The notes beneath the pieces were generated by a model. It saw nothing but the letters and a program-made list of their open reading frames with translations, was not told the origin of the DNA and searched no databases. A DNA stretch of 64,000 nucleotides from Cynocephalus volans (Eukaryota > Chordata > Mammalia > Dermoptera > Cynocephalidae), in NCBI RefSeq assembly GCF_027409185.1, contig NC_084462.1, forward strand, positions 180,658,071 to 180,722,070, read 5' to 3'. This document shows, piece after piece, positions 1-11,122 of this stretch (position 1 is the first letter of the stretch; every line of letters begins with the position of its first letter). The translations under genes were made by a program, and so were the position numbers.

Positions 1-1217
1 AATCATTCTTTGTATTTCTGTGCTATCAGATGTAATATTTCTTTTTCATTTCTAATTTTTGTTATTTGGGTCCTTTCATTTTTTAATTAGCTAAGCTAAT
101 GGTTTCTCTATTTTGTTTATCATCGGAAAAAACCAACTTTTTGTTTCATCAATACTTTGTATCATTTGGGGGATCTCTAGTTCATTTATTTCTACTCTGA
201 TCTTATTTCTTTATATCTACTAACTTTGGTGTTGGATTGTTATTGTATTTCTTGTTCTTTGAGGTGTAGCATTAGGTTGTTTATTTGAAATCTTTCTTTT
301 TTTTATATGTAAGTGTTTATTGCAATAAACTTCCCTCTGTGTACTGTCTTTGCAGTATCCCATGGGATTTGGTATTATATGTCTTAATTTTCATTGGTTT
401 TATGACATTTTTTGATTTCCTGTTTAATTTCTTCTTGGACCCATAGATTCAGGTGCATGCTGTTTAATTTCCATGTATTTGTTTAGTTTCCAGAGTTTCA
501 TTTGTTATTGATATCCAGTTTTAATCTGTTGTGGTCTAAAATGATACTTAGAGTGATTCCAATTTTTTACAATTTGTTGAGACTTGATTTGTGATCTCAT
601 ATGTGATATATCCCAAAGAATACACCATGTGCTGATGAGAAGAATGTTATTCTGTAGTTGTTGGATGAAATGTTCTGCCAGATATCTGCCAGGTCCAATT
701 GGTGTAAAGTGTAGTTTAAATCCTGTGTTTCTCTGTTGATTTGTTGCCTAGATTATCTGTCTGATGGTGAGAAAGGGGTGTTCAGGTTCCCAACTATTAT
801 CATATTGATGTCTATCTCTTTTTTGAGGTCTAATAGTGTTTGCTTTATATTTCTGGGTGCTCTGCTGTTGGGTGCATATATATTTATGATTGTTATTTCT
901 TCTTGCTGGATAGATCCCTTTATCATTATATAATGGCCTTCTTTGTCTCTTTTTATGGTTTTTGGCTTAAAGTCTGTTTTATCTGATATAAGAATAGCTA
1001 CTCCTTTCATTGTTAGTTCCCATTTGCATGGTATAGTTTTTTCTATGTCTTCATTATTCATCTGTGTGTGTCTTTATGTGTGAGGCAAGTCACTTGAAGA
1101 TAGCATATAGTTGGGTGTTTCTTTTTAATCCAATCTGTCAGTCTGTGTCTTTTGAGTAGAGAATTTAATCCATTTACATTTAGAGTTATTATTGAAAGGT
1201 ATTGAGTTACTTGGCAT
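1..1217 (-). pseudogene. L1 ORF2 endonuclease and linker fragment (decayed)
   Basis: Minus-strand remnant of the N-terminal third of L1 ORF2. The longest open piece (753-1061) holds the apurinic-like endonuclease core, including a VAILISDK stretch, an IIN.YAPN motif and a GNLNTPFS stretch, where GDLN is usual; the last carries catalytic-region residues in active L1s. Sequence nearer position 1 corresponds to the linker before the reverse transcriptase. The probable start lies near 1217, just upstream of the ITTLNVNGLN-like segment. The intact protein nicks genomic DNA at TTTT/A and primes reverse transcription; this copy has several frame breaks and cannot be functional. Confidence 0.88.
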
Positions 1218-1300
1218 TTTATTGACTTTTGTTTGGATATTTTAAATTTCTTTTGTGGAGTATACTATAAAGCAAATATATTTCACAGGGCCTAGTTTCT

Positions 1301-1834
1301 TGTACTTTCAAGTCTAGTCTAACTTCTTAAAAGTACATATAAAATGTTGACCTTGCAAAAAACAGGAAATTTTCCCCAGGCTATAGTCTCTGTTGTAAGA
1401 TAAAGAATTGTAACACAGCAAGGTTGCTGGTTCAAAGACAGACAAGTTACTGATTGATATATAAAGATACTGGGAAGCTGTCTAGGGAGAAGAAATGTTT
1501 GCTAAGATCAAGCGTTTGTTCGTGGATCACTTAAATTGCTTTATGGAATGTCACTTTGCTTGTTTTACTGAATGTTACCAGCCTATATTATTAAACTATA
1601 ACCCTACCTATGTTCTCTTCCTGTAACTTCTTGGTCTGGAGAATAAATGCAAGAAGAGAACCCCTATTCGTGGTTAATTTCCCAAATGGAAGGAATACCT
1701 CTCTCTTGAGGATTCTGGGAGATTAACCACTTCAGGGCTTCTCACTTCTCAGAAGAGATGGACTTGGAGTAATCCTTTGTGCCTCTGTCACCCAGTGGAA
1801 GAGGGGTGACAAATCCGTGGGAGGCAAAGCAACA
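1301..1834 (+). mobile_element. Solo LTR of an ERV1-type endogenous retrovirus
   Basis: A 534-bp block with no L1 similarity sits in the spacer of the antisense L1. It begins TGTA, ends AACA, and is flanked by a direct TTCT duplication (1297-1300 and 1835-1838). TG...CA ends with a 4-bp duplication are the hallmark of gammaretrovirus-like (class I) integration. A TATATAAA box lies at 1458-1465 and an AATAAA signal at 1642-1647, both fixing plus orientation. No internal retroviral genes remain, so it is a recombined solo LTR. I cannot name the family. Confidence 0.75.
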
Positions 1835-1984
1835 TTCTTTTGTTCTTTCTTCCCCTTTTATTGTATGTCATTAATGTTTTCTGGTTTTTTGAGGTGGTAG
1901 ATTTAGTTTTCTTAAATTTCTCATTTGCATTTTTGTTTTACTAGTGGGTTTTGTTCTTTCTTGTGTATTTTCAGATTCCAGATG

Positions 1985-2537
1985 CAGTATTCCCTTGAGG
2001 ATTTCTTGTAGAGATGGTCTTGTGGTGGTAAACTCCTGCAGTTTTTGTTTGTCTGGGCAATACTCTATTTCTCCCTCATTTCTGAAGAATATTCTTGATG
2101 GATATAATATTCTTGGCTGGCATTTATTTTTCCTTTTAGTTTTTTGAATATATCATCCAATTCTTTTCTGGCCTTTGGGGTTTCTGTTGAGAAATCACCT
2201 GTTAGTCTGATGGGGCCTATGTTATAGGTGACTTGATACTTTTCCTTGGCCATTATTAAGATTCTTTCTTTGTCTTTGATTTGCCAGTTTGAGTATAATG
2301 TGTCTCAGATAGGACATTTTTGGATTGAATCTCTTTCAGAATCTGAGTCTGCTAGATCTGAAGGTCCATGTCTCTCCCTATACCTTGGAAGTTTTACATT
2401 ATTATTTCATTAAACAGGTTTTCAATGCCTTTTCTTTTCTCCTCCACTTCTGGAACACCCATGATTCAATATGCTTCAGGTTGTCTGCTCTTTCTCTTAG
2501 ATTTTTTCTTTTTTAAAAAAATTCTTTTTACCTTTTC

Positions 2538-2595
<58 letters not shown>

Positions 2596-3060
2596 CCTTT
2601 GGTCTGCCTGGGTTATTTTAAGAAGACCATCTCTTTGAAATCAGAAATTCTTTCTTCTACTTGTTCTAACCTGCTGCTTAAGCTCTTGGTTGTGTTTTTT
2701 ATTTTTCTGAGTGAATCCTTCAGCTCCAGGAGTTCTACTACATTCTTTTGTAAGGCACTAATCTCTGTACAATTCTTTCTTCAGATCCTGGATACTTTTT
2801 CTCATTTCTCTGTGTTGTCTAACTGAGTCTTCTTGTATCCTATTGAGTTTCCTTAAGATTGTTGCTCATAGTTCCTTTTCAGTCACTTCAAGTGCTTCCT
2901 GCTCTTGGGTTCTGGTACCTGAGAATTATTGCATTTCTTTGGTGTTGTCATATTTTCTGGTTTTTCATATTTCTAGTATCTCTACATTGATGTCCAGTCA
3001 TCTGATAGAGCAGTTGCTTCTTTTATTACTCTGCAGTGGGCTTTGAGCACAGAGAATTAC
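1985..3060 (-). pseudogene. L1 ORF1 remnant (decayed)
   Basis: Minus-strand remains of the L1 RNA-binding chaperone. The best piece (2065-2253) matches the C-terminal domain, with a GPIRLTGDFSTET stretch and a following KARKELDDIFKKLK helix. The coiled-coil half lies towards 3060, broken by a (TC)n tract at 2541-2591. ORF1 protein coats L1 RNA as trimers. Stops and frameshifts make this copy inactive. Confidence 0.82.
2541..2591. repeat. (TC)n microsatellite
   Basis: About 25 uninterrupted TC dinucleotides within the antisense L1 ORF1 region. Length polymorphism is likely. Confidence 0.97.
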
Positions 3061-4050
3061 TTCTGTAGATGTGTTTTATATTGACCATTGAGTGCGGTGT
3101 TCTAGTATTGATTCCAGGTAGGCATAGCAGTGTAATCTCCATGTGAGTACTTTGACTATATTCAGTTTTTGAATTGTGTGTTAATGCTTCTGTGGCCTAG
3201 TCATTGGGGCACTTAGTGATTCCTTACTGAGGATGGCAATATTATGTTTATTCATCCAGGATGTGGGTAAGGACTAAAGTTCTTGGGAGAAGCACCTGGG
3301 TGCCCTGTTGCTCTTTGGCTGAGGTAGTTGGGGTCTGTTGGCTCCCCCACTAGCTCTCTGTGACCCTGATGGGTATGCTTAGGTATACTGGTGCTCCTCA
3401 GTTTGAATAGGTGACCCTGGGTGGGTTTTCTCTTTCCTCTCCCCTACAGGCAAAGGCTCCTTCTGGGATCTTGCTTCTCCTGGTTGGGAGTTGGGTTGGT
3501 GGTGACTGGGAGTTTTTTTCCTTATTCTGTTTGGATCCTGGGCTTCTGTACTTTCAGGGAGTTTCACATGTGTCTTTTGATCCCATGGGATCAAGACAGT
3601 CCCATAGGTTGTGCATGTACCTCTTAGTCCCAGGTGTGCTACTGCATATGGCAATTTAATTCCCACTTTGGGTTGGGCCACTGGGATTTGGACATGCACT
3701 TGCTCACATCTTTCCCCAGGTTCCACTAGTGACTTCTTTCCTCCTGCCTATGCCAATGTGTGGTCAGTGGGCCACATATAAGATGGTGGTGGTTGCTGGT
3801 GTGGCAGTGAGCCACCCTTGCAGTGGCAGTTGCTATGGAGGTGGCTGTCACATACCACTCACATGGCACTGGTGTCTGTGGCAGCAGCAGGGACTGTGGC
3901 TTCTTGCAAGGTTGCTGGCCTGCTGCTGCCATCAGCCGGGCAGATGGGGGTCACTTCCAAGGGCCAGTGAGGTTGCTGGTCATGCTAGTGCCGTAAGTCA
4001 GGTGAGCAGGGTCACTTCTTTGTGCTAGCAAGGTCACTGGGCATGCTGGT

Positions 4051-4484
4051 ACATATTCTTTTCTAATATAAATATTTAAACCTATAATTTTCCTCTAAAA
4101 TTGATTTAGCTGAATTTCATAAGTTATTAAAATAAATTTTTTAATTATAAGAATATTTTTAGATTTATAGAAAAGTTGCAAAAACAATATGGGGAGTTCT
4201 CATATACCCCATACCTGGTTTTCTCTATTTTTAATTTCTTACATGACATACACATACATGCATGTATATGACAGATTTATTATAGCTAATAGATCAATAT
4301 TGGTACATTATTACAAACTAAAGTTTATACTCTATGTTAATTTCCTTGATTGTAACCTAATAACTTTTCTTTTCTGTCCCAGGATCCAATCCAGGACACA
4401 CATTACATTTATTCATCATATCTCCTTATGCTCTTCCTCTCTAAACTGTGACAATTTTTCAGACTTTTCTTGTTTTTCACGGTT
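4051..4484. mobile_element. Ancient interspersed repeat, left part
   Basis: AT-rich sequence whose phrases (GTTGCAAA.., ..TCTCATATACCCC.., ..TCCAGGACAC..) resemble a very old mammalian repeat, probably an L1M 3' region. It stops at the MaLR LTR near 4485 and the same text resumes at 7893-7950 (TTGACAGTTTTGTGG..). The family name is uncertain. Confidence 0.5.
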
Positions 4485-4572
4485 ACTGTGGATTGAATTG
4501 TGTTCCCAAATGTCAAGGTATTAGAAACTTAACCCCCACTGTGACAGTCTTAAGAAGGAAGGAAGAGCCCCA

Positions 4573-4889
4573 GAGGGCCCGGCCCGCAGCCCCATTAGGT
4601 GCTAAGGTGAGCCAAGCCCCATGTGTCACTGTGGGTGCAGAACCCAGCCCCAAAAGGCCATACCACAGCCCCAGCAGGCACCAAGGTGAGCTGAGCCCCA
4701 CACACCACTGGGGGCACAGACTCCAGCTCCAGAGTGCCCTTCCCACAGCCCAAGCTGGCACTGAGATGAGCCATACCCCATGCACCACCAGGGCACAGAT
4801 TCCAATCCTGGAGGGTCCTACCCACAGCCCCAGCAGGTGCCTAGGTGAGATGAGCCCTGTATGCCTTCAGGGGCCCAGACTCGAGTCCT
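4573..4889 (+). repeat. About 79-bp tandem monomers in an L1 5' UTR (4 copies)
   Basis: Four imperfect head-to-tail units start near 4573, 4653, 4732 and 4811. Each has the order CCACAGCCCCAGC.., GGTGAG..GAGCCC, then GGGGCACAGACTCCA. Tandem promoter monomers are known from rodent L1 5' ends; here they suggest a comparable promoter organisation, which is an inference. Confidence 0.85.
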
Positions 4890-5520
4890 GAAATGACCTG
4901 CTTACTGTGGGGCAGGAGCCAAGGTGGTCTAACACAGCCACCACTACACCTACTGTCACCACAAGGATGGTTCAACACCACAGTAGCAGACAGATTCACT
5001 CTACAGGCAGCCCACTGCACATTCAACTACATTGATACAAGAAGAGTCACCAGTGGAGCCTACAAATAGAGGAGGAAATCATTATCCTCATAGCCACCTC
5101 CAGAGTAATAGAAGAAATAAGTGCTCTACCAGATGACCAAACATCAATGAAAAAATACTAGAACTACAAACAAGAAGATATGACACCACCAAAGTAATAC
5201 AGTAATGCTCAAGTACCAGACCCCATAGAGCAGGAAACCCTTGAAATGTCTGAAAAGGAATTCTGAGCAATAACCTTAGAAAACTCATAGGGATAAGAGA
5301 AGACTCAATTGGAGAACACAATGAAATAAGAAAAAAATATCCAGGATATGAAGGAGTAAATTTACAAAGAGATTAATACTTTAAACAAGAATATAGCATA
5401 ACTCCAAGAAATGAAGGATTCATTCAGGGAAATAAAAAACAAGACATAGAGCTTGAGTAGTGGACTAGACCAAGCAGAAGAAAGAATTTCAGATCTTGAA
5501 GATGGTCTTTTTGAAATTAG

Positions 5521-7190
5521 GCAGTCAAACTATCCCTATTTGCAGATGACATGATCTTATATATAAAAAAAACCTATAGACTCTGCCAAAAAACTCTTAG
5601 AGCTGATTAACAATTTCAGTAATGTTGTAGTATAGAAAATAACACCCAAAAATCAATAGCATTTTTATCCTCCAGTAACGAACTAGCAGAAAAAGAAATC
5701 AAGAAAGCCAGCCCATTTACAACAGTCACCAAAAAAATAAAATATCTAGGAATCAATTAACCATGGAGGTGGTAGATCTCTACAATGAGAACTACAAAAC
5801 GCTACTGAAAAAAATTAAAGAGGACCCAAATGTTGGAAAGACATACAATGCTCTTGGATTGGAAGAATTAAACATTGTGAAATGTCCATACTACTCAAAG
5901 TGATATACAGATCCAATGCAATTCACAACAAAATACTTCATGTAATAGAAAAAACAATCCTAATATTCATATGGAACAACAAAAAAACCCTGAATAGTCA
6001 AACAATCCTGAGCAAAAAAAAAAATAAAGCTGGAGGAATAACACTACCTGACTTCAAATTATATTACAAAGTTGTTATAACCAAAACAGCATGGTACTGG
6101 TATAAAAACAGACACTTGGACCAATGGTACAGCATAGAAAATTTGGGAATCAACCCACTTACTTCAGCCAACTGATCTTTGACAAAGACAACAAGAATAT
6201 GCATTGGGGGAAAAGACTGCCTCTTCAATAAATGGTGCTGGGAAAATTGGACATTGGTACTTAGAAGAATGAAACTGGACCTGGACCATATTCCAAAATC
6301 AACTCAGAATGGATTAAAGACTTGAATATAAGACCTGAAACCATAAAATTACCTAAAGAAAACATAGTGGGGGGAAACTCCAGGAAGTAGGGCTGGGTAA
6401 AGACTTTATGAATAAGAGCCCAAAAGCACAAGCAATAAAAGAAAAAATAAACAAATGGGATTATATCAAACTAAAAAATTTCTGCACAGCAAAGGAAACA
6501 ATCAAGAGAGCAGAAATACACCTACAGAATGGGAGAAAATATTTGTAAATGATACATCCAACAATGAATTAATATCCAGAATATATAAGAAACTCAAAAG
6601 AGTACGCAATAAAAAAAACAAATAATACAATTGAAAAATGTCAAAGGAGATGAATAGACATATTTCAAAGGAAGATTACAAATGGCCACAGGTGCATGCA
6701 AAAAATGCTCAACATCACTAATCATCAGAGTAATGCAAATCAAAACCACACTGAGATATCATCTCACTCCAGTTAGATAGGCCACTATTAAAAAGACTGA
6801 GAATAACAAATGCTGGTGAGGTTGTGGGGGTGGGGGAAGGAACTCTTAGTACAGCCATTATTGGAAAAAGTCTGGAGGTTTCTCAAACAACTACAGATAG
6901 AACTGCCATATGATACTACAATCCCACCACTGGGTATATGCCCAGAGGAATGGAAATCATCATGTAAAAGGGATACCTGCACTCCCATGTTCATCACAGC
7001 TCTGTTTACAATAGCTAAATGATAGAATCAACCTAAATGGCCATTGACAGGCAATTGGATAAGGAAAATGTTGTATATATACACAATGAAATACTACTCA
7101 GACATAAAAAGTAATGAAATTCTACCATTCACAGCAACATGGAGGAGCCTGGAGAAAATTATGTTAGGTGAAATAAGCCAGACACAGAAA
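5521..7190 (+). pseudogene. L1 ORF2 C-terminal half (decayed)
   Basis: Begins with the reverse-transcriptase core: a [14 protein letters not shown] segment lies near 5535-5560, followed by the thumb and the long C-terminal segment. The open piece 5882-6175 encodes the typical [35 protein letters not shown] order, and 6810-7022 encodes the [20 protein letters not shown] stretch. Frameshifts separate the pieces. The N-terminal endonuclease is absent because of the internal deletion. Confidence 0.88.
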
Positions 7191-7229
7191 GAGAAATGCC
7201 ACATGTCTTCACTCATAACTGGGTGCAAT

Positions 7230-7383
7230 GGAAGGAAGGAAGGAAGGAAGGAAGGAAGGAAGGAAGGAAGGAAGGAAGGAAGGAAGGAAGGAAGGAAGGA
7301 AGGAGGGAGGGAGGGAGGGAGGGAGGGAGGGAGGGAGGGAGGGAGGGAGGGAGGGAGGGAGGGAGGGAAGGAGGGAAGGAAGG
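7230..7383. repeat. (GGAA)n-(GGGA)n microsatellite
   Basis: About 150 bp of GGAA repeats changing to GGGA repeats, in the 3' UTR of the L1. The strong purine bias and G runs could fold as G-quadruplex; length is probably polymorphic. Confidence 0.97.
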
Positions 7384-7892
7384 CCAAAATAACATGTTGA
7401 ACTTTCAGAAGGAGAGAACAAACCTAAGGATACTAGAGATGGGGGAAGGAAGGGGGATGGGGGAGTGATTGGTCAGATAAGGGGCATAAAGAATAATTAT
7501 GATTTGTAATAATGGGCATGGTAACAACCAAAAAAGGAGGGTTGGAAATCCTATTATGATCACTGAAAGTTGGAGCCTTGAGGAAGTGATTGTGAGGACC
7601 ATACCCAAGTAAATGGATTAATCGTTTGATGGTTTGGTGGTGGTTATGGGCATGGTTCTGAGGGCTTTAAAACTAGAAGGAGTGAGGAATTGGCTCTCTC
7701 TCTGCTTCCTCCATCCACCATGTGACATCCTGCTTTGTTGTGAAGAGTCACTACCCACCAACAAGGCTCTCATCAGAGGCGTTCCCTGGACTTTGGACTT
7801 CCCAGCCTCTGTGACTATAAGCAATAAATAGTGTTTCTTTACAAATTACCCAGTTCCTCATATTTTGTTATACGCCACGGGAATGGACTAAT

Positions 7893-10560
7893 ACAGTTGC
7901 CTTGACAGTTTTGTGGACTACTGGTCAGGTATTTTGTAAATGTGTGCACCCCACACATTTTGATGTGTTTTATTACTCTCATTGAGTTTGAAAATCTTTT
8001 CTAATCTCTCTTGTCATTTTTTATTTATTGGTTATTTTAAAGAGTATTGCTTAATTTTCTCAAATTTGAGTATATTAGTTATCTTTTTCTATTGATTTCT
8101 AGTTTAATTGCATTATAATCAGATAATGTGTTGCATTCATTCTGCCTTTTGAAATGTACTGAGATTTGCTTCACAGCACAGCAAATGATCTATTTTGATG
8201 AAGTTCTGTGGGCACTTGAAAAGAATGTGTATTTGGCATTTATTGGGTGTAGTGGTCTATAAATGTCAATTGTATCAATATGGTTGAGAGTGTTGTTCAA
8301 GTTTTCTATATCTTACAGATTTTTGGTCTACTTATTCTATCAATTTCTGATTTTGCATATGTCTATTCCTACTTTTACCCTGGCAACTTTTGCTTCATGT
8401 ATTTTAAAACTCTGTTATAAGGTACAAATACACTTAGGGTTATTAAGTCTTTTAATAAATTGATACTTCTAGTGTAAAATGTTCCTCTTTATCTCTGATA
8501 GTAACCATTTACATCTAATGTAACTACTAATGTGGTTGGGTTTAAATAAACCATATTGTTATTTGTTTTCAATTTGTCCCTTTTGTTCCTTTTCCTTTGT
8601 TATTCCTTTCCTGCCATAATCAAATGTATTCTAGCAATTAATTCTGTCTCCTTTTCTGGATATTTAAACATATCTCTTTGAATTATTCTTAATATTCTAA
8701 TTATTATTATTATTTCAGTGGTTACTTTAAGGATTGCAACATGCCTCATTAAGTTGTCATATTTATCTTGAAATAATATTAGACCACTTCATATACAGAA
8801 CCCTATCCCATCTCTTTCACAATTACTACATATATTTCCATATAATAAACTCTACATTATGTTGTTATATAAATAATCACTTGTTTTAAAGAAATTAAGA
8901 AAAATGAGTCTCATTTCCTATATAGTTGCCATTTCAATGCTCTTAATTTCCTCTAAGTTTCTATACCATATTATGTGTCCTAATATCAAAGAACTTCCTT
9001 TAGCACTTCTTGTACTGCAGGTCTGCTGGCAATTCTCTCAGCTCTCATTTAATTAAAATGTTTTTATTTTTGAAGGTTATTTTATGTTGATGGGTTTTTA
9101 TTTTCTTTCAGCACTTTAAAGATATTTTCCTGTTGCCTTCTGGCTTACTTTGTTGCTGGTGGTGGTGGTGTTTTTGCTTTTGCTTTTTTAATCAAGAGTC
9201 AAGCATCATTTTATTGTTGTTTCCCTGTATTTAAAGTGTCTTTTTTTTTTTAATCTTTGAGCTTCAGCAGTTGAAATGCAAAGATAAAGAGTAGAGTAGA
9301 TTTTTGCCACAGTATAATATTCCTGGTTGAGATTTTCTTTGTATTTATCCTGCTTGCCTTTCTCTGAGAATTTTAAATTTCTGGCTGAGTGTTTTTGATA
9401 AAATTTGGGAAATATCTGGCAACTATTTTTTCAAAATTTTCTTGCTTTTTCCCTCTTATATTCATCTGAAATTCCAATTTCACATATATTAGACAGCTTA
9501 ATAGTGGTTCATAGGTTACTCAGGCTCTGTTCATTGTTTTTGCTTTCTTTTCTTCTCTCTGTGCTTTTGTTTGGAAAATTCCTTTGACATATCTTTATTT
9601 TCATTGGTCATTTTCTTTTTACCACATATCCAATATAAAGTTAATCCCATCCAATGAATGTTTGATTTGGTTCTTTTCTATGATTTCTATATCTCTCCTA
9701 AAATTCTTTATCCCTTCACCTATTGTAGATGGTCCATAAATTACAATGGTTCAATTTATAATTTTTCAATTTTACACTGGGTTAATTGAGATGCAACCTC
9801 ATCAGAAGTTGAAAAGCATCTAGACTTTTGATGCTTCTACTTAAAATTTTTTGACTTCTTAAGGTAGTAAATACATTTTCAACTTCCAACATTTTATATT
9901 TACAATGGGTTTATCAGGACATAACTACATCATAAGTAAAGAAGCATCTGTATATCCATCTTTTCCTGTATATTATTTAACATATTATAATATATATTTT
10001 AAAGTCATTGCATGCTAATTCTAAGATCTGGATTGATAATGTCATACAATTGGTTTTTTCTCTTAATTATAGGTAAAATTTTCCTGCTTTTTTGTATGTC
10101 TATTAATTTTTGACTGTATGCTGGACATCATGGATGATACATTTTAGAGACTTTTAATTCTGTATCTCCCTGTGAAGAATGTTGAGTTAAATAAGATGAC
10201 CTGAATCCTGTGAAGGCTTGGTTTTAAGCTTTGTCAGCACAGGTCAATTTATATTAGTGCCTTAGTCCTAGAGTGTAGCCCTTATTCCTGGGATGTGGGG
10301 TTTTCATAGAAATTCTAAAATATTTATGAACAACCTTTTACTTTGGAGGTCCTGAATCCTAAATTCTGTATTCCCACCACTGGAAAGCTGCTGGACTCAC
10401 TGCTCCACAGTTTTAACCTTCTATATGTTGTTTTCCTTTGGATTTCATGGAGTCTCAGCTCCATGCATGAATAGTTCAAGATCCAGCCAAAAATTTGAGG
10501 GCAATTTGTAATCAGAGTTTGGGGTTACCCTCTCTGGGTTTTTCTAATTTCTGAGATTCT
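7893..10560 (-). mobile_element. Ancient L1M, antisense, with ancient repeat edge
   Basis: The first about 58 bp continue the ancient repeat of 4051-4484. From about 7951 the plus strand shows the reverse complement of old L1M: ORF2 endonuclease region to about 8640, spacer, ORF1 at about 8980-9720 (phrases such as CACTTCTTGTACTGCAGGTCTGC and CAGCACTTTAAAGATATTTTCC), then a 5' region to about 10560. A DNA-transposon MITE lies at 9728-9950. No frame survives. It could be the related HAL1 class; I cannot separate them. Confidence 0.72.
9728..9950. mobile_element. Tigger-type MITE (pogo/Tc1-mariner class)
   Basis: Ends are inverted relatives (GATGGTCCATAAATTACAATGG at the left; ..ACATCATAAG..GAAGCATCTG at the right), flanked by TA on both sides (9726-9727 and 9951-9952). 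TA duplications fit Tc1/mariner-type transposition. The internal phrase ACAATGGGTTTATCAGGACA matches a known human Tigger-derived short element. No coding capacity. Confidence 0.8.
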
Positions 10561-11122
10561 CCTCCTGAAAGGTTAAACCTTTTGAAAGACTTCTTCCTCT
10601 GACCATGATGAAACAGCACATTTGCAACTTTTCTCTTTTGCCTTAACTAAAAAATAAGGCACGGTATATGAGATGATTTTCAGATCTTGGAAAATAGCTA
10701 GCATAGGACAGTGATTCCCTGAGAGTAAAGAAACAAAGTTGTCATGGAAGTCCCAGAAGGAGAAGAGGGAGAAAGGGGAGCACACGAAATTTAAAGAAAT
10801 AAGTCTCTGAAATCTTCCAAAATTTCATGAAAACATTAAATTACCGACCCAAAAACTTCAGTGAAATGCAAGTCATAACTATAAAGACGCTTATATATGT
10901 AGGCATCACAGTCAAAATGATGAAGGTGAAAGACAAAGAGAAACTCTGGAAAGTATAAAATAAAAAACAACTTATCATGCACAGGACAGCAACAGTTAAT
11001 GGGTGACTTCTCATCAGAAATAAAGACAAAAAAGGCAGTGAAATGACATATTTAATGTGCAGAAAGAAAAAATATTGTCAATACAAAATCCTATAGCTAG
11101 CAAAGCTATTCTTCAAAACTAA

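Larger units (their letters stand above)
1..4050 (-). mobile_element. Old L1, 5' half, antisense, split by a solo LTR
   Basis: Read on the minus strand this is the front half of an L1: a GC-richer 5' UTR (about 4050-3060), ORF1 (about 3060-1985), the inter-ORF spacer, and the start of ORF2 running off the window edge. The spacer is interrupted by the LTR at 1301-1834, after which L1 sequence resumes. Many stops and frameshifts show it is old and dead. The far 5' end near 3946-4050 holds two imperfect units of about 63 bp, suggesting a repeated promoter unit. The L1 assignment is safe; the subfamily is not determined. Confidence 0.9.
4563..7536 (+). mobile_element. L1 with large internal deletion, nested in a MaLR LTR
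   Basis: A sense L1 made of a 5' UTR (4563-5090) with tandem monomers, the N-terminal part of ORF1 (about 5090-5520), then directly the second half of ORF2 from just before the FADD motif (5521 on) to a 3' UTR with a long GGAA/GGGA tract. Roughly ORF1 C-terminus to mid reverse transcriptase is missing, well over 2 kb relative to the L1s at 18-22 kb. Since 5' and 3' ends are both present, the loss happened in the RNA (splice-like), or by later deletion. All reading frames are broken. Confidence 0.85.
4485..7892 (+). mobile_element. MaLR-type LTR (MST/MLT1-like) split by an L1
   Basis: The first about 78 bp (4485-4562) match the start of the MaLR LTRs at 37906 and 41605 in this window (GATTGAATTGTGT...CCCACTGT). 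The rest (about 7537-7892) matches their remainder: GGAAATCCTATT, the CTTTAAAA promoter-like zone, a CCATGTGACATCC stretch, AATAAA and the terminal GACTAATACA. The block between is an L1. The LTR is non-coding and has no attached internal region. Confidence 0.85.

Noticed and set aside
3379..4028. Frames of 80-115 codons in the GC-rich zone
   Set aside because: They lie in the antisense L1 5' UTR, have no homologue I know, and are broken relative to other copies.
7094..7468. Long Ser-Leu-Pro and Lys-Glu-Gly-Arg repeat proteins on both strands
   Set aside because: Pure translation of the GGAA/GGGA microsatellite.
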